Source: Microvirga pudoricolor
GTDB taxonomy: Bacteria; Pseudomonadota; Alphaproteobacteria; Rhizobiales; Beijerinckiaceae
NCBI RefSeq assembly: GCF_016892705.1
Contig: NZ_JAFEMB010000005.1
Coordinates: forward strand, 124,001 to 188,000
Length of the DNA stretch: 64,000 nt
Direction: 5' to 3'
Positions 53,349-62,505 of the stretch are shown piece by piece. Under the pieces are notes generated by a model. It was given only the letters and a program-made list of their open reading frames with translations, did no database searches and had not been told where the DNA came from. A program made the position numbers and the translations under genes. Position 1 is the stretch's first letter; the number at the start of each line of letters is the position of its first letter.

Positions 53349-54788
53349 ATGGTTCGTCATTACGAGTGGAATTCGGAAGTCTTCGAAAGGGAAAACAAGA
53401 CGACCTACGCTCTGGCGCTCGGGGATACATTTACGGAAACGCATCCGCGGGCGCTTTATAAATATATTAACGGGGCGGATCAGAGCAGCTTCATGACCCT
53501 GGCCGGCCACAATCGTGTCTCAATGGACAATGGAGGCATCTACGCCGGGCAATTCGGCATTCGCGCGCATGGCGAATACAACGACATTTCAGTGAAGCAA
53601 CTGACCGCAGATGGAACAGGCGTGAGCTTGGAAGGCGCTCACAGCTTCCTCCGGGCCGAAGGGATCTCCGCCAAACAGAGGGTGTCCATCAATCTCGAGG
53701 GCTATAACAACACCGTACTCAATTATGGTTTGGTCAATATTTATGCCCCATTCGAGGCGACGCCCATTGCCGTGCGAGTGGCGGGTGAAAACAACAACAT
53801 TCACAATTACGACTCCTATACAGGCGGGATCTATTCGAGCGGATACATCAACGGAAAGAAAAGCGCGGTCTATTTTGAAACGGGCAAGCACGTTCTCACT
53901 AACGATTCACTCATGTTGGCTCAGGAAAACGACACGACGGGTGTGATCGAGATCGCTTCTGCGGCAGGAAATATTCGCATCTACAATAACGGTTCGATCA
54001 AAGGCATGGTGAACGGATATGCCGTTCATCAGGCAGCCTATGCAAGGCCCGTCGAAATCGATCAATCCGGCATCAGCATCGAGAATACCGGCGCTATCGA
54101 AGGTCATATCCAGCTTGGATCCTGGGGAGATGAGATCCTCAATCATGGTCATATTTACGGGCGTGTCGACCTGAATGGCGGCGACGACAGGTACTGGCAG
54201 AATAATTCACTCAATAAAATCAACTATACTATCGAAGTTTCCGGCGGGCAGGGGAATGATCGGATAGCCGGTGGGCGTGAGAAGAATTCATTCTCTGGCG
54301 ACGGTGGCAACGACACGCTGGAAGGTTTCGGAGGAGATGACATTCTACGCGGTGGTGCAGATCACGACTATATCAGCGGTGGGGAAGGCGCGGATACACT
54401 TTCCGGCGGCCTAGGCAGAAACGAACTAAGCGGCGGGCCAGGAAACGATCTCTACGTCTTCGACTTCAACCCGTATTCCATCAAAGCGGAACCCTCCATC
54501 ATCTTGGATTTCCTCTCATCCGAGGATGATATCGCTTTAGATCAGACTGTTTTCAAAGGGCTTACCTTTGATCGAAATGGTCTTTGGTATGGCTGTTTGG
54601 AAATCGGTTCGAAGCCAAAAGACGCATCGGATCACGTCATCTATGATCCTAGCAATGGCAGGCTTTACTACGATGAGGACGGCATAGGCCCTATAGGTCA
54701 GTTGCATATCGCGACAATCAACATCGCCGTTGGCTCAAATCGCCATCCGGCAATTCTTTACCCCGAGGACTTTCAGCCTTGGGTGTAA
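53349..54788 (+). CDS. RTX-type calcium-binding protein of unknown function
   Basis: This is a 479-residue protein without signal peptide. Residues 1-290 form a β-rich region with repeated short Asn/Gly strands (YNNTVLNYGLVNIYAP, NNNIHNYDSYTGGIYS, GNIRIYNNGSIKGM), like a right-handed β-helix. Residues ~298-372 hold RTX nonapeptides such as GGDGGNDTLEGFGGDDILRGG-type turns, then YVFDFNPYS. The last ~100 residues (SIILDFLSSEDDIALDQTVF) follow the usual RTX tail. Type I export is likely. Its base composition is clearly lower in GC than its neighbours, and it lies between the importer operon and a bmp remnant, which suggests acquisition. Calcium binding is inferred from motifs. Confidence 0.78.
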   Translation: MVRHYEWNSEVFERENKTTYALALGDTFTETHPRALYKYINGADQSSFMTLAGHNRVSMDNGGIYAGQFGIRAHGEYNDISVKQLTADGTGVSLEGAHSFLRAEGISAKQRVSINLEGYNNTVLNYGLVNIYAPFEATPIAVRVAGENNNIHNYDSYTGGIYSSGYINGKKSAVYFETGKHVLTNDSLMLAQENDTTGVIEIASAAGNIRIYNNGSIKGMVNGYAVHQAAYARPVEIDQSGISIENTGAIEGHIQLGSWGDEILNHGHIYGRVDLNGGDDRYWQNNSLNKINYTIEVSGGQGNDRIAGGREKNSFSGDGGNDTLEGFGGDDILRGGADHDYISGGEGADTLSGGLGRNELSGGPGNDLYVFDFNPYSIKAEPSIILDFLSSEDDIALDQTVFKGLTFDRNGLWYGCLEIGSKPKDASDHVIYDPSNGRLYYDEDGIGPIGQLHIATINIAVGSNRHPAILYPEDFQPWV

Positions 54789-54823
54789 ACTCAGGGAGTG
54801 AACGATATCAACGGTCTCCAAAG

Positions 54824-54921
54824 GGCATGGATATCATCACCCTCCACAGAGACAGCCCGGCGCGTCTGCACTCCGCCGGGGCGCGGGGCAAGTTCGGCTT
54901 CGGCCAAACCTTCGATATGGA
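54824..54921 (+). pseudogene. Decayed fragment of a BMP-family binding-protein gene
   Basis: Read in frame, this gives GMDIITLHRDSPARLHSAGA then RGKFGFGQTFDME. It aligns with GVDIIAQHTDSPAPLQAAEA then RGKFGFGQASDME of the intact gene at about 52704-52803, with 23 of 33 residues identical by hand. No start, signal peptide or remaining domain surrounds it, and it ends 3 bases before the stop codon of the opposite agmatinase-like gene. Confidence 0.75.
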
Positions 54922-54923
54922 GA

Positions 54924-55835
54924 TCAAGCTTGACGAACGATGCTACCAATCGCGTTGGCGACAAGGCGAGCGGCGGTCAGGGCGGATAGACCGCTGATGT
55001 CGTTGGGAGGGTAGAGTTCGACGAGGTCGAAGCCTGCGATTCTGGCCCGTTTGCCGAGCCCTGCGATCAGGTCGATTACCTGCGTATAGGTGAGACCGCC
55101 CGGCGTTCTTGACGCGACTCCTGGCATTACGCTGGGATCGAGGCCGTCGCAGTCTAGCGTCACGACGACCCGCGCTCCTTCAGGAATATGCCGGAGAGCC
55201 GCCTCGACGCCCTGAGCGTGGATCTTGCGGGCGGTCACAAAGCGGCTGCCGTAACGCATCGCCGCTTCGATTTCGGCCGCTCGTGCACTCCCGACGCTGC
55301 GAAGGCCGACCTGCACCATGCCAGTGACATGCGGCATCTCGCTCGCCCGGCGCATGGGGCTCGAATAGCCGTCGCGTTCGCCATGGAGTTCGTCGCGCCA
55401 GTCGATATGGGCGTCGATCTGCAGGATCCAGACCGGGCCATGGTCCGCAAAACCGGCAAAAAAGGGAATGGGTACGGAATCGTCGCCGCCGAGCAGGATC
55501 GGTACGGCTCCCAATGCCAGGATCTCGCGGGTCTTCGCCTCGATCCGGGCGCGGTTTCCGGCATTGTCCTGCATCCTGGTCGGGACATCGCCGGCGTCGA
55601 TGCAGCAGACCGGCTTGCCGTCGAACAGCGGGCCGCCGAGATCGAAATCCCAGTGCTCGATCAACGGGGCATCTTCCTGGCTCGCTGCCCGGATGGCATG
55701 GGCAGCCAGGGCTTGGCCGCTGCTATCCTGGCCGGGATAAGTGCTGCCATGACCTGCGCCGAAGAGCACGATACGAGGCGCATGCCCCTCGGCGAGGTGA
55801 TCGGGAAGGCCGAGGAAGGACGGCGAGGGAATCAT
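54924..55835 (-). CDS. Agmatinase/arginase-family ureohydrolase-like protein
   Basis: This is a 303-residue protein of the manganese ureohydrolase fold. Motif 2, [12 protein letters not shown], and motif 3, [16 protein letters not shown], keep the metal-binding Asp/His residues. Motif 1 reads [12 protein letters not shown], with Asp where most members have the metal ligand His (GGDH). [10 protein letters not shown] near the start and [12 protein letters not shown] near the end are family features. ATG 55835 overlaps the rimO stop (ATGA), so the two genes are coupled. The substrate is unknown; a role distinct from the ureohydrolase at 5633 is likely. Confidence 0.82.
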   Translation of the reverse strand: MIPSPSFLGLPDHLAEGHAPRIVLFGAGHGSTYPGQDSSGQALAAHAIRAASQEDAPLIEHWDFDLGGPLFDGKPVCCIDAGDVPTRMQDNAGNRARIEAKTREILALGAVPILLGGDDSVPIPFFAGFADHGPVWILQIDAHIDWRDELHGERDGYSSPMRRASEMPHVTGMVQVGLRSVGSARAAEIEAAMRYGSRFVTARKIHAQGVEAALRHIPEGARVVVTLDCDGLDPSVMPGVASRTPGGLTYTQVIDLIAGLGKRARIAGFDLVELYPPNDISGLSALTAARLVANAIGSIVRQA

Positions 55836-57148
55836 ACAGCCACGCCGTGCAGATCGTACTCGTCCGAGCGTTCGATCTTCACGGTGACGATGTCGCCCGC
55901 CCGCAAGGGACGCCGGGAGGCGACGTAGACGGAGCCGTCGATCTCCGGCGCGTCGTATTTGCTGCGCCCCTTGGCGACGGTGGAGCCCGGCTCGTCGATG
56001 ATGACGGGGATGCGCTTGCCGACCTTGTTCTTGAGGAGCCTTGCGCTTACCTCGCGCTGGGTCTTCATGAAGCGATGCCAGCGCTCGTCCTTGGCCTCGG
56101 GCGGAACGGGGGTGCCGATCTCGTTGGCGGGAGCACCCGCCACAGGCTCGTAACGGAAGCAGCCGACCCGGTCGAGCTTGGCTTCCTTCAGCCACTCCAT
56201 CAGGAAGTCCACGTCCGCCTCGGTCTCACCGGGGAAGCCGACGATGAAAGTCGACCGGATGGCGAGGTCCGGACAGATCTCGCGCCACTTGCGAATCTTG
56301 TCGAGGGTACGCTCCTGGTGCGCTGGGCGGCGCATGGCCTTGAGAACGGTAGGCGAGGCGTGCTGGAACGGGATGTCGAGATAGGGAAGGATCTTCCCCT
56401 CGGCCATCAACGGAATCACCTCGTCCACGTGCGGGTACGGATAGACGTAGTGCATGCGCACCCACATGCCGAGCTCGCCCAGCTCCCGCGCCAAGTCGAA
56501 GAAGCGGGTGCGTACCTCGCGATCCTTCCAAAGGCTCGGCTGGTACTTGATGTCGAGGCCGTAGGCGCTCGTATCCTGGGAGATGACGAGCAGTTCCTTG
56601 ACGCCCGCCTTGGCGAGCTTCTCGGCCTCGCGCAGCACATCGCCGACGGGGCGGCTCACGAGGTCGCCGCGCAGCTTGGGGATGATGCAGAAGGTGCAGC
56701 GATTGCTGCAGCCCTCGGAAATCTTCAGGTAGGCATAGTGCCGGGGCGTCAGCTTCACGCCCTGGGGCGGCACGAGATCCACGAAGGGATCGTGGGCCGG
56801 AGGCGCCGCCTGATGGACCGCGCTGACCACGGACTCGTATTGCTGCGGCCCCGTGATGGCGAGCACGTTCGGAAACTTATCGAGGATCGGGCCCGGCTCC
56901 GCGCCCATGCAGCCCGTCACGATCACCTTGCCGTTCTCGGCCATGGCCTGCCCGATGGCATCGAGGGATTCGGCCTTGGCGCTGTCGAGGAACCCGCAGG
57001 TATTGACGATGACCAGATCCGCCCCGTCATGGCGCTTGGTCAGCTCATACCCTTGCGCGCGAAGCTGGGTGATGATCCGCTCGGAATCCACCAGGGCCTT
57101 CGGGCAGCCGAGAGACACGAACGAGACTTTGGGTGCGGGCGCATTCAT
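55832..57148 (-). CDS. rimO: Ribosomal protein S12 methylthiotransferase RimO
   Basis: RimO is a radical-SAM enzyme that adds a methylthio group to an aspartate of ribosomal protein S12. It has the N-terminal UPF0004 domain ([47 protein letters not shown] with cluster cysteines), the radical-SAM motif [12 protein letters not shown] and a C-terminal TRAM region. The length of 438 residues is normal. The start [10 protein letters not shown] was chosen by family fit; upstream codons add 18 unsupported residues. It is the first gene of a pair with the agmatinase-like gene. Confidence 0.95.
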   Translation of the reverse strand: MNAPAPKVSFVSLGCPKALVDSERIITQLRAQGYELTKRHDGADLVIVNTCGFLDSAKAESLDAIGQAMAENGKVIVTGCMGAEPGPILDKFPNVLAITGPQQYESVVSAVHQAAPPAHDPFVDLVPPQGVKLTPRHYAYLKISEGCSNRCTFCIIPKLRGDLVSRPVGDVLREAEKLAKAGVKELLVISQDTSAYGLDIKYQPSLWKDREVRTRFFDLARELGELGMWVRMHYVYPYPHVDEVIPLMAEGKILPYLDIPFQHASPTVLKAMRRPAHQERTLDKIRKWREICPDLAIRSTFIVGFPGETEADVDFLMEWLKEAKLDRVGCFRYEPVAGAPANEIGTPVPPEAKDERWHRFMKTQREVSARLLKNKVGKRIPVIIDEPGSTVAKGRSKYDAPEIDGSVYVASRRPLRAGDIVTVKIERSDEYDLHGVAV

Positions 57149-57464
57149 CCGCGGGGTCGCTTTCTCAAATGGAATTCCGTGCGGGGTGACCGAGGCCTCC
57201 ACGCACCATCGTCAGGGCGGCAGGGCAGAGAGCCCGGCTCGGCCGGCCATGACACCGATATCAAGGACTGGTCCTGCCGGCTTCAGCGCCAGGAGCGCGA
57301 GCGGCGGCGGGGTTTCGTTCTGCCGGGCTATGTAGCTGCTTTCCATGGGAAAGTTAAGCCCACCGGGGGGCGGTGCGGCGATGGGCGCCCAAGCGCGCCG
57401 AGATGCCTGGGAACCTTAGCCGCCCGTTTGGAATTTGCCCTGCGCCATTGAGAGAGGATGATCC
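57149..57464. other. Divergent intergenic region between rimO and a small membrane-protein gene
   Basis: These 316 bases are GC-rich and hold no supported gene, RNA or clear hairpin. Promoters for both divergent genes should lie here. The AGAGGATG before ATG 57465 is a good ribosome site. Confidence 0.4.
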
Positions 57465-57785
57465 ATGTCGAGTGCCAATGTCGCTAGGGCAATCTATTCC
57501 ACGCGCAAGGCCGCCAATCAGGCAGCCCGGCGATTGGTGGACAGCGGATTTGCCCGCAACAGCATCGATATCCATGAGCTGGAGGACGATGGCTTCGAGC
57601 TGTCCGTCCATGCACGGCGCGAGAACCTCTGGAAGGCGCGACGTGTCATCGGTGCCTCCACCCCCCGCGAATACGCGACGGGGGCTTACGAGGGTGTTCG
57701 CGCTCATCCGGCCGTCGCGCTCGGGATCGGCCTCCTGGCTGGGCTATCCCTGTATGCCATTCTTTCGCGAACTAGCCGCGAGTGA
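57465..57785 (+). CDS. Small membrane-anchored hypothetical protein
   Basis: This is a 106-residue protein. Residues 1-70 form an α/β soluble part (ARAIYSTRKAANQAARRLVD, then IDIHELEDDGFELSVHARRE), and residues ~80-100 are one hydrophobic helix (AVALGIGLLAGLSLYAIL) close to the end. The layout resembles small stress-type envelope proteins, but I do not recognise a family. AGAGGATG supports the start and a good terminator follows. It stands alone. Confidence 0.7.
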   Translation: MSSANVARAIYSTRKAANQAARRLVDSGFARNSIDIHELEDDGFELSVHARRENLWKARRVIGASTPREYATGAYEGVRAHPAVALGIGLLAGLSLYAILSRTSRE

Positions 57786-57816
57786 TCTAAATCCAAAGTT
57801 GTAGGTTTTTCAAACG

Positions 57817-57847
57817 GCCAAGGTGAAACATTTTCGCCTTGGCTTTG
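57817..57847 (+). terminator. Rho-independent terminator
   Basis: GCCAAGGTGAA pairs with TTCGCCTTGGC (one G-T pair) around ACATT, followed by TTTGTTTG. It lies 31 bases after the small membrane-protein gene. Confidence 0.8.
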
Positions 57848-58085
57848 TTTGCGTCCTAGATTCATGCGACGGGCCTCGCGTCCGCCTGCCTGAGGGGACG
57901 CCTCCATGTCACTCGCCTGCAACGGCCACCCAAGGCCGCGTCAAGGGATTCTGGCGCCCTCTCCCTGCCTGTCATACGCCTCGAGCCCGAATTGCACCCC
58001 CGACGACGTGCCTTTCGCCTGAACGGCTCTGCGCTTCGGCAGACCAAGATCCATGCAGCGAAGAACCAGAGAGGAGACTGGCAAA

Positions 58086-58475
58086 ATGGGACAAGCCGTC
58101 AAACAGCCGAGAGTCGCGTTGATCGTGGAAGACGAGGACGAAGTGCGTGATCTTGCCGCTGCTCTGCTGGAGGAGACCGACCTGGAGGTGGTCGAGACGG
58201 AGAACACCCAGGAGGCCATGAACTACCTCTCGGGCAACGCGGGCGACGTGGCGTTCCTCTTCGCGGATGTGCGAACGTCTTCACGGCTCGATGGGGTGGA
58301 CCTCGCCCGCACGGTCCGCCTGAAATGGCCGTGGGTGCGAGTGGTGTTGACCTCCGGTGCGCCTCTTGACGACGACCTCGACAAGGGACTGCGCAATGTC
58401 CGCTTCATCCCGAAGCCTTGGCGAGCCCTCGACGTCCTGATGGAAGCCGAAAAGGCCTTGGCGCACCACTCCTGA
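58086..58475 (+). CDS. Single-domain response regulator (receiver)
   Basis: This is a 129-residue stand-alone receiver with all key residues: acidic pair in ALIVEDEDEVRDLA, phospho-acceptor Asp in FLFADVRTSSRLDG, Thr in VVLTSG and Lys in FIPKPW. The KPW ending is common in Methylobacteriaceae receivers. There is no output domain, so it works through protein contacts. GGAG precedes ATG 58086. No histidine kinase gene is near it. Confidence 0.88.
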   Translation: MGQAVKQPRVALIVEDEDEVRDLAAALLEETDLEVVETENTQEAMNYLSGNAGDVAFLFADVRTSSRLDGVDLARTVRLKWPWVRVVLTSGAPLDDDLDKGLRNVRFIPKPWRALDVLMEAEKALAHHS

Positions 58476-58580
58476 CATCGACTGGGCGCGGCCTGGTTTA
58501 CCGCGCCCCTCGAAGACCTCGTCGTCCGGCGCGACCCTGCCGGCGTTCAGCCGGCATCGCTCCCCATCGGCCCAAGCTCG

Positions 58581-58826
58581 TCAGGCCCGGCAAATACCCT
58601 TCTCGATTGGGCTCTCCGCCACCTGGAACGTCCGCAGGGCCTTGGCCACGAGCGGATCGAGCCCCGGGCCTTCCAGATTTGCGTGGGCCAGGATCTGGCG
58701 CCGCATTCCCGGCGTCCAGAACGCAACCATATGATCCCGTATTCCTGCCATGGCCTGATCCTCAGGGTATGAGCGAAAGAAAGCCGCGATCTGGTTGGCC
58801 ATCCGGATCAGCTTGTCGGGGTTCAT
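58581..58826 (-). CDS. fdsD: Formate dehydrogenase delta subunit
   Basis: This is a small 81-residue FdsD-type protein required for, or part of, soluble NAD-dependent formate dehydrogenase. It reads MNPDKLIRMANQIAAFF, then YPEDQAMAGIRDHMVAFWTPGMRRQILAH, the whole family core. It starts in an ATGA overlap with fdhD and ends the leftward fds operon. Confidence 0.92.
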   Translation of the reverse strand: MNPDKLIRMANQIAAFFRSYPEDQAMAGIRDHMVAFWTPGMRRQILAHANLEGPGLDPLVAKALRTFQVAESPIEKGICRA

Positions 58827-59665
58827 GCGGAGACGCTCTCGGTCAGGATGCGCTCAACCCCATGGAACACCGTCATCGAATCGCGCCGGGCGATGGCGGC
58901 CAGGGTGATGTCGAGCGCGCGGGCTCGATCGAGGGCGAGAGATGTCGGTGCGGAAATCGCCACGAGGGTGCGAGCCCCGAAGGCGGCCACCTTCTCGACC
59001 AACTCGAAGGAACAGCGGCTTGTCACCACGACGAAGCCGGAAGCGGGATCCACACCCGCACGGAGGAGGGCGCCGATCAGCTTGTCCAAGGCATTGTGAC
59101 GGCCTACGTCCTCCCTCACGAAGAGCAGGACACCGTCGAGAGATGACCAAGCAGCCGCATGGACGGCGCGGGTGACATCGTTGAGAGGCTGATGCCGCTC
59201 CAGGGCTTCCAGAGCCTTTCGGATCGCATCGACGGCGATGCTGGGGGCTCGGCCCTGGGGCGCGGCCGCGCCGGGCAGGGAGGCGAGATCCTCGACCCCG
59301 CATAGGCCGCAGCCCGTTCGCCCAGACAGAGCCCTCTTGCGGGCCAAATGGTCCCGCAGGCGCTCGGCGCTCAGATCGATGGAACAGACGAGCCCGCGAT
59401 CCGCAGGCTCCAGCCGGATCCCCCGCACTTCGCTCGCTTGCCTGACGATCCCTTCCGTGAGGCTGAACCCATAGGCGAAATCCTCGATATCGGCTGGCGT
59501 GGCCATCATGACCGCAAAAGGAATGCCGCCATAGACGAAGTTGACCGGGACCTCCGCCGGCAGCGCGCGTTCGGCGGAATCGGCGTCACGCCCACCAAAG
59601 CCGATGACCGTGGCGGCGGCCCGCGTCGCGGCGGGCAGGAGCGTATCGACCTTACTCCGCCGCAT
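58823..59665 (-). CDS. fdhD: Formate dehydrogenase sulfurtransferase FdhD
   Basis: FdhD delivers sulfur to the molybdenum cofactor of formate dehydrogenase. The 280-residue protein shows SGRTGCGLCGVEDL with the catalytic C-x-x-C, plus HAAAWSSLDGVLLFVREDVGRHNALDKLIGA and VTSRCSFELVEKVAAFGA. It starts within the last 14 bases of fdsA and overlaps fdsD by ATGA. In fds operons this gene is also called fdsC. Confidence 0.95.
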   Translation of the reverse strand: MRRSKVDTLLPAATRAAATVIGFGGRDADSAERALPAEVPVNFVYGGIPFAVMMATPADIEDFAYGFSLTEGIVRQASEVRGIRLEPADRGLVCSIDLSAERLRDHLARKRALSGRTGCGLCGVEDLASLPGAAAPQGRAPSIAVDAIRKALEALERHQPLNDVTRAVHAAAWSSLDGVLLFVREDVGRHNALDKLIGALLRAGVDPASGFVVVTSRCSFELVEKVAAFGARTLVAISAPTSLALDRARALDITLAAIARRDSMTVFHGVERILTESVSA

Positions 59666-62495
59666 CGAACCGCGTCTCGATCCGCTTCAGGGCCACGTCC
59701 TCCTCGTAGAACCTCGCCTGCCAGTCGGACGGCCGGTTGGTCCGGCGAACCTGCACCGCCGTCACCTTGTACTCGGGACAATTCGTGGCCCAGTCCGAAT
59801 AGTCCGTGGTGATCACGTTGGCGCCGGTCTTGGCATGGTGAAACGTCGTATAGACGATGCCGGGCTGCATACGCTCGCTGATCTCGGCCCGGAGCGAGAT
59901 GTCGCCGGAGCGGCTTTCCAGTGCAACGAGATCACCGTCCACGATGCCACGGCTCTCCGCGTCGAAGGGATGGATCTCCAGGACGTCCTGCTCATGCCAG
60001 AGGCTATTGGCGGTTCGCCGCGTCTGGGCGCCCACATTGTACTGGGTCAGGATCCGTCCCGTCGTCAGGATCAGCGGGAAGCGCGGCCCCGTCCGCTCCT
60101 CGGTGGGCACGAATTCGGTGATCATGAACTTGCCCTTGCCGCGCACGAAGCGGTCGACGTGCATCATGGGCGTCCCGCGCGGCGCATCGTCGTTGCACGG
60201 CCACTGGATCGATCCCAACATATCCAGCTTCTCGTAGGAGACGCCTGCGAAGGTGGGAGTGAGCTTCGCGATCTCATCCATGATTTCGCCGGGATGCTTG
60301 TAGTTCATGGGGAACCCGAGCTTGCCCGCGAGCGCGATGGTGACCTCCCAGTCCGCAAGGCCGCCCAGCGGTGCCATGACCTTGCGCACTCGGTTGATGC
60401 GCCGCTCGGCGTTGGTGAAGGTGCCGTCCTTTTCCAGGAAGGAGGAGCCCGGCAGGAAGACATGGGCATATTTGGCGGTCTCGTTCAGGAAGATGTCCTG
60501 GATGACGACGCACTCCATCGCCATCAGGCCCGCGGTTACGTGCTGGGTGTCGGGGTCCGACTGGGCAATGTCTTCTCCCTGGATGTAAAGGCCCTTGAAG
60601 GTGCCCGCCACCGCTTCGTCCAGCATGTTGGGGATGCGCAGGCCCGGCTCGTCGTTGAGGGGCACGCCCCAGAAGGCCTCGAACATCTGCCGCGTGGCAT
60701 CGTCGGAAACATGCCGATAGCCGGAAAATTCATGGGGGAATGAGCCCATATCGCAGGAGCCCTGGACGTTATTCTGCCCGCGCAACGGATTCACGCCGAC
60801 GCCGGAATGCCCGATATTGCCGGTCGCCATGGCGAGGTTCGCCATTCCCATGACCATGGTGGATCCCTGGCTGTGCTCGGTGACGCCGAGGCCGTAATAG
60901 ATCGCCCCGTTGCCTCCCGTGGCGAAGAGGCGGGCGGCGCCTCGCACATCCGCGGCCGAAACGCCGGTCAGGGATTCCAAGGCCTCCGGCGAGTGGCGCT
61001 CGTCGGCAATGAACCGGGCCCAGGACTCGAAGTCGTCGAGGTCGCAGCGCTCGCGCACATAGGCTTCGTCGACCAGTCCCTCGGTCACGATCACATGGGA
61101 GAGGGCATTGATCATCGCCACGTTGGTGCCGGGCCGCAGCGGCAGGTGGAAATCGGCCTCGACATGCGGTGATTTCACGAGATCGATCCGGCGGGGATCG
61201 ATGACGATGAGCCGGGCGCCCTCGCGCAGGCGCTTCTTCATCCGTGAGGCGAAGACCGGGTGTCCGTCGGTGGGGTTGGCGCCGATCACCACGATCACGT
61301 CCGCGTCGGCGACGGACGCGAAATCCTGCGTGCCCGCCGAGGTGCCGAGCGTCGTCTTGAGACCGTAGCCCGTCGGCGAGTGGCACACACGGGCGCAGGT
61401 ATCGACGTTATTGTTCCCAAAGCCTGCGCGGATCAATTTCTGAACCAGGAACGTCTCCTCGTTCGTGCAGCGGGACGACGTGATGCCGCCGACGGCATCC
61501 CTCCCATACTTGGCTTGGAGGCGCTTGAATTCCGACGCCGCGCGGGTCAACGCCTCCTCCCAGGAGACCTCCCGCCACGGGTCCGTGATCTTCTCGCGGA
61601 CCATCGGCTTCTTGATGCGATCCCTGTGGGTGGCATAACCCCAGGCGAAGCGGCCCTTGACGCAGGAATGGCCTTCATTGGCCTTGCCGTCCTTGTAGGG
61701 CACCATTCGCACCACGGTGCTGCCTTTCATCTCGGCCTTGAACGAGCAGCCCACGCCGCAATAGGCGCAGGTCGTCACGACGGAATGCTCGGGCGTCCCG
61801 AGTTCGATGACGCTCTTTTCGTTGAGCGTCGCGGTGGGGCAGGCCTGGACGCAGGCTCCGCAGGAGACGCATTCGGACCCGAAGAAATCCATCCCGCCCG
61901 GAGAAACCCGGGAATCGAAGCCGCGACCCTGGATGGTGAGCGCGAAGGTCCCCTGCACCTCCTCGCAGGCCCTCACACAGCGCGAGCAGACGATGCATTT
62001 CGAATCCTCGAAAGTGAAATAAGGATTCGACTCGTCTTTCGGCGCCTTCAGGTGGTTCTCGCCCTCGTAGCCGTAGCGCACCTCCCGCAGGCCGACCGCC
62101 CCCGCCATGTCTTGCAGCTCGCAATCGCCATTGGCCGAACAGGTGAGGCAATCGAGCGGATGATCGGAGATATAGAGCTCCATCACGCCCCGCCGCAGCT
62201 CGGCCAAGCGCGGGGTCTGGGTGGAGACCACCATGCCGTCCTCGACGGGCGTGGTGCAGGAGGCGGGGGTCCCGCGCCGACCCTCGATCTCCACGAGGCA
62301 GAGCCGGCAGGACCCGAAGGGCTCGAGCGAGTCGGTGGCGCACAGCTTCGGGATCTTGGTGCCCATCATCATGGAGGCCGCCATGACGGAGGTGCCCGCC
62401 GGGACCGACACGGGTTCGCCGTCGATGGTCACGGTCACGCTCTTCTCCGCCTTACGAAGCGGCGTGCCGTAATCGACTTCCTGAATTAGAGCCAT
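59652..62495 (-). CDS. fdsA: NAD-dependent formate dehydrogenase, molybdenum alpha subunit
   Basis: This is the catalytic subunit that oxidises formate to CO2. The 947 residues hold an N-terminal [2Fe-2S] ferredoxin-like domain (CRLCLVEIEGR), a His/Cys-type cluster site (DCLTCSANGDCELQDMA), two [4Fe-4S] motifs (CIVCSRCVRACEE; CVSCGACVQACPT), and the bis-MGD domain with CAYCGVGCSFKAEM and CARVCHSPTGYGL, where Cys (not selenocysteine) is the expected Mo ligand. The C-terminal dinucleotide-binding part (GRILTQYNVGAQTRR) completes it. fdsB ends 10 bases upstream. Confidence 0.97.
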   Translation of the reverse strand: MALIQEVDYGTPLRKAEKSVTVTIDGEPVSVPAGTSVMAASMMMGTKIPKLCATDSLEPFGSCRLCLVEIEGRRGTPASCTTPVEDGMVVSTQTPRLAELRRGVMELYISDHPLDCLTCSANGDCELQDMAGAVGLREVRYGYEGENHLKAPKDESNPYFTFEDSKCIVCSRCVRACEEVQGTFALTIQGRGFDSRVSPGGMDFFGSECVSCGACVQACPTATLNEKSVIELGTPEHSVVTTCAYCGVGCSFKAEMKGSTVVRMVPYKDGKANEGHSCVKGRFAWGYATHRDRIKKPMVREKITDPWREVSWEEALTRAASEFKRLQAKYGRDAVGGITSSRCTNEETFLVQKLIRAGFGNNNVDTCARVCHSPTGYGLKTTLGTSAGTQDFASVADADVIVVIGANPTDGHPVFASRMKKRLREGARLIVIDPRRIDLVKSPHVEADFHLPLRPGTNVAMINALSHVIVTEGLVDEAYVRERCDLDDFESWARFIADERHSPEALESLTGVSAADVRGAARLFATGGNGAIYYGLGVTEHSQGSTMVMGMANLAMATGNIGHSGVGVNPLRGQNNVQGSCDMGSFPHEFSGYRHVSDDATRQMFEAFWGVPLNDEPGLRIPNMLDEAVAGTFKGLYIQGEDIAQSDPDTQHVTAGLMAMECVVIQDIFLNETAKYAHVFLPGSSFLEKDGTFTNAERRINRVRKVMAPLGGLADWEVTIALAGKLGFPMNYKHPGEIMDEIAKLTPTFAGVSYEKLDMLGSIQWPCNDDAPRGTPMMHVDRFVRGKGKFMITEFVPTEERTGPRFPLILTTGRILTQYNVGAQTRRTANSLWHEQDVLEIHPFDAESRGIVDGDLVALESRSGDISLRAEISERMQPGIVYTTFHHAKTGANVITTDYSDWATNCPEYKVTAVQVRRTNRPSDWQARFYEEDVALKRIETRFDAAE

Positions 62496-62505
62496 GGCGC
62501 TCTCC

